Shown one piece after another: positions 5,969-7,461 of a stretch of DNA of 7,461 bases. Position 1 is the stretch's first letter. The number at the start of each line of letters is the position of its first letter. The DNA comes from JACQID01 sp035290885 (GTDB lineage: Archaea; Aenigmatarchaeota; Aenigmatarchaeia; GW2011-AR5), in contig DATDTL010000030.1 in the NCBI GenBank assembly GCA_035290885.1, forward strand, positions 1 to 7,461, given 5' to 3'. The position numbers were made by a program, and so were the translations under genes. The notes under the pieces are model-generated. The model was given only the letters and a program-made list of their open reading frames with translations. It did no database searches and was not told where the DNA came from.

Positions 5969-6115
5969 TCCGCCCAACAAAAATTCCTACAACGTAACCC
6001 AAGCAATTCTACAAGCTTTTCGGGCGTTAGTGTAACGATTGAAGGCGTAGAAGGCGCTGACATGGAAAGTTTGCCTGACGATTTCGCAACTGTGAAGGCC
6101 GTTAGGGTAAAATAA
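5969..6115 (+). pseudogene. probable decayed 3' end of a protein gene
   Basis: An open stretch without a usable start, ending TAA at 6113-6115. From about 6005 it reads like real protein (for example SVTIEGVEGADMESLPDD), and about 30 of 36 codons begin with a purine, a strong coding bias. Just upstream another frame also looks coding (YKEESEVIRPTKIPTT, ending at 5997), so one frameshift near 5995 may split a former gene. No start codon or matching upstream part is visible, and the hairpin region lies where the rest should be. The minus-strand reading (5959-6144) overlaps the aIF2-gamma end and lacks the same codon bias. I cannot name the family, and chance remains possible. Confidence 0.33.
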
Positions 6116-6121
6116 TATTTA

Positions 6122-7333
6122 CTACGCCACAATCCCGTACCCAATGAGGTGCCATCTGCCGCCGATGTGCTTTGAAAGGGAAATTCTATCGCCCTTCATT
6201 GCAATCACGGGAATCTTGACCTTGACTTGGACTTCCTTGCCGGACGAAATTACGGGGCCTACGGTCTTGGATATCGCGGCGGTTATCATGAGCAGTTCGC
6301 CGGTTTTCAGGTTCCCGACTTTCTCTTGGCCGGCTGTGCCTATGACGTAATCAAACAGATGCGGCACGAACTTGAAGTCCGCGACTGCCGCCATCTTGCC
6401 AGGCAGGCACACGGTGTTGCCCGAGAGGCTGTCGCTTTTCCCAAGAGCGGGATCCAAAGAGGTTTCCAGAGCGACAAGTCCTCCCGGCCCGGCTTTTTCT
6501 GCGGTTTGGCTAAACTTCATTATGCCGGTTATCTTTGTCCTAAGCTGCTTCCATGAAGCGCCTACGGAAACGCCGGGATGTATCTCAATTTCATCGCCAA
6601 CGGCGAATTCGCCCGATACCACGGAGCCGCCAAGGACTGCGCCCTTCAGTTCCTTGTACGGCGTGCCGGGCTTGTTCACGTCAAAGCTGCGCGCCGCGTA
6701 AAACACAGGTTCGCCTTTTTTTCTTTCCGGGGTAGGCATGTATTTCTCTATGGCTTCTATGAGAAGATCTATATTGATGCCGTGCGCGGCGCTAACCGGA
6801 ATTATCGGGGCGTTCTCGGCGACCGTGCCCTTGACAAAGTCCTTTATCTCCTTGTAGCTCTGCAGGGCACGTTCCTCTGTGACAAGGTCGACCTTGTTTT
6901 GCACTATTATGACGTTCTTTATGCCGGAAATATCAAGAGCCTTCAGGTGCTCGGCGGTTTGCGGCCTCGGGCATTTTTCGTTGGCTGCAACAAGAAACAG
7001 CGCGCCGTCCATGAGCACCGTGCCGGAAAGCACGGTTGCCATGAGCGTTTCGTGGCCGGGAGCATCTATGAACGATACCGCCCGCTTTGGCGCGCAGTCG
7101 GAAAAGCAGGACGCGCACTTAGCCGAAGGCGAATAGCGCTTTTCCTTCTCGCAATAATAAAAAACGGCATCGGCATAGCCGAGGCGTATGGTGATGCCAC
7201 GCTTCATTTCCTCGCTGTGCCTGTCAGTCCACGCGCTGGTTAAGGCATTAACGAGAGTTGTTTTGCCGTGGTCTACATGGCCAAGAGTGCCTATGTTAAT
7301 TTCCGGAATCAGTTTTTGCGAGAAGAAAATCAC
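6122..7333 (-). CDS. eif2g: translation initiation factor aIF2, gamma subunit
   Basis: 403 residues, close to the usual 410. This GTPase subunit of heterotrimeric aIF2 carries initiator Met-tRNA to the small ribosomal subunit. Motifs in order: G1 GHVDHGKT at 18-25, switch 1 with KRGITIRLG at 44-52, G3 DAPGH at 90-94, G4 NKVD at 146-149 and G5 SAAHG at 181-185. Beta-barrel domains II and III follow, with the diagnostic RSFDVNKPGT (215-224), LGGSVVSGEF and a C-terminal GGRWHLIGYG. A cysteine cluster between G2 and G3 (C61, C73, C76, C80) corresponds to the zinc knuckle but with altered spacing. It starts with GTG at 7331-7333, overlapping the S6e stop by four bases (GTGA), which implies translational coupling. 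No other plausible start exists before the G1 motif. The stop is TAG at 6122-6124. Confidence 0.97.
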   Translation of the reverse strand: MIFFSQKLIPEINIGTLGHVDHGKTTLVNALTSAWTDRHSEEMKRGITIRLGYADAVFYYCEKEKRYSPSAKCASCFSDCAPKRAVSFIDAPGHETLMATVLSGTVLMDGALFLVAANEKCPRPQTAEHLKALDISGIKNVIIVQNKVDLVTEERALQSYKEIKDFVKGTVAENAPIIPVSAAHGINIDLLIEAIEKYMPTPERKKGEPVFYAARSFDVNKPGTPYKELKGAVLGGSVVSGEFAVGDEIEIHPGVSVGASWKQLRTKITGIMKFSQTAEKAGPGGLVALETSLDPALGKSDSLSGNTVCLPGKMAAVADFKFVPHLFDYVIGTAGQEKVGNLKTGELLMITAAISKTVGPVISSGKEVQVKVKIPVIAMKGDRISLSKHIGGRWHLIGYGIVA

Positions 7334-7461
7334 CCTTCTTTCTTGGGCGCTTCCCCGCCCTCTTTCTTGAAGTATTCGTCAAGAGCCTTGTCGCCGGCCT
7401 GCACGACCTTGCAGTTTATCTGGGCGACTTCCGCGCTTATCGTGTTGCCTCTCAGGCTTCT
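7330..7461 (-). CDS. rps6e: ribosomal protein S6e, C-terminal part (runs off the window)
   Basis: The last 43 codons of a minus-strand gene whose start lies beyond 7461, with TGA at 7330-7332. The visible part contains RGNTISAEVAQINCKVV, the conserved C-terminal block of archaeal S6e, a protein of the 30S subunit. A charged tail rich in lysine, glutamate and glycine follows (FKKEGGEAPKKEG). The neighbour is aIF2-gamma, a gene order common in archaea. The stop overlaps the aIF2-gamma GTG start. It is cut by the window edge, not truncated biologically as far as can be seen. Confidence 0.88.
   Translation of the reverse strand, partial: RSLRGNTISAEVAQINCKVVQAGDKALDEYFKKEGGEAPKKEG

Noticed and set aside
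5959..6144. 61-codon minus-strand ORF next to the aIF2-gamma stop
   Set aside because: It overlaps the aIF2-gamma 3' end by 23 bases. The purine-first codon bias favours the opposite strand, so it was not called as a gene.
6578..7243. 221-codon open frame on the plus strand
   Set aside because: Antisense shadow of aIF2-gamma, which is fully supported by its GTPase motifs.

Overview
The window is archaeal. It carries the 3' end of a ribosomal protein S6e gene directly followed by the gamma subunit of translation initiation factor aIF2, an adjacent pair typical of archaea. Several genes have a TATA-like box about 24-27 bases before the start codon, as expected for leaderless archaeal transcripts. 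The genes are rich in ATA isoleucine and AGG/AGA arginine codons. Within the archaea I cannot place it securely. The compact genes and the membrane-anchored DsbA-like protein would suit a DPANN or Micrarchaeota-type lineage, but that is only a guess.

Layout. Positions 4-1020 (minus) hold an M42 metallo-aminopeptidase. It is divergent from a plus-strand group, with both promoters in the 140-base gap. That group starts with a small three-helix membrane protein (1161-1571), then a SERCA-like Ca2+ P-type ATPase (1594-4188), and possibly a 36-residue ORF (4195-4305). A separate promoter precedes a membrane-anchored DsbA-like thiol oxidoreductase (4355-5158). A four-helix membrane protein with a CPAC motif (5408-5848) follows. 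Positions 5849-6121 hold two stacked hairpins and what looks like decayed coding sequence. On the minus strand, S6e (partial, 7330-7461) and aIF2-gamma (6122-7333) overlap by four bases.

The most notable item lies in the 249-base gap between the two redox-type genes. It holds two related miniature elements in opposite orientation. The intact copy B (5266-5363, 98 bp) begins with GGCTTTGTTGAATAA, the inverted-repeat sequence I know from IS903 (IS5 family), ends in an imperfect inverted copy, and is flanked by a perfect 9-bp direct repeat GGCGTAAGC, the duplication size of the IS903 group. A diverged copy A (5161-5256) lies beside it, inverted, with a degraded 9-bp repeat (AGCTTAAGC) on its outer side. 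I read these as two non-autonomous IS903-type elements (MITEs) inserted in succession at the same site.

Functional themes: calcium export with a small companion membrane protein; an extracytoplasmic thiol-oxidation pair (CPFC protein plus CPAC membrane protein); peptide turnover; and translation initiation. No tRNA, rRNA or CRISPR array was seen.
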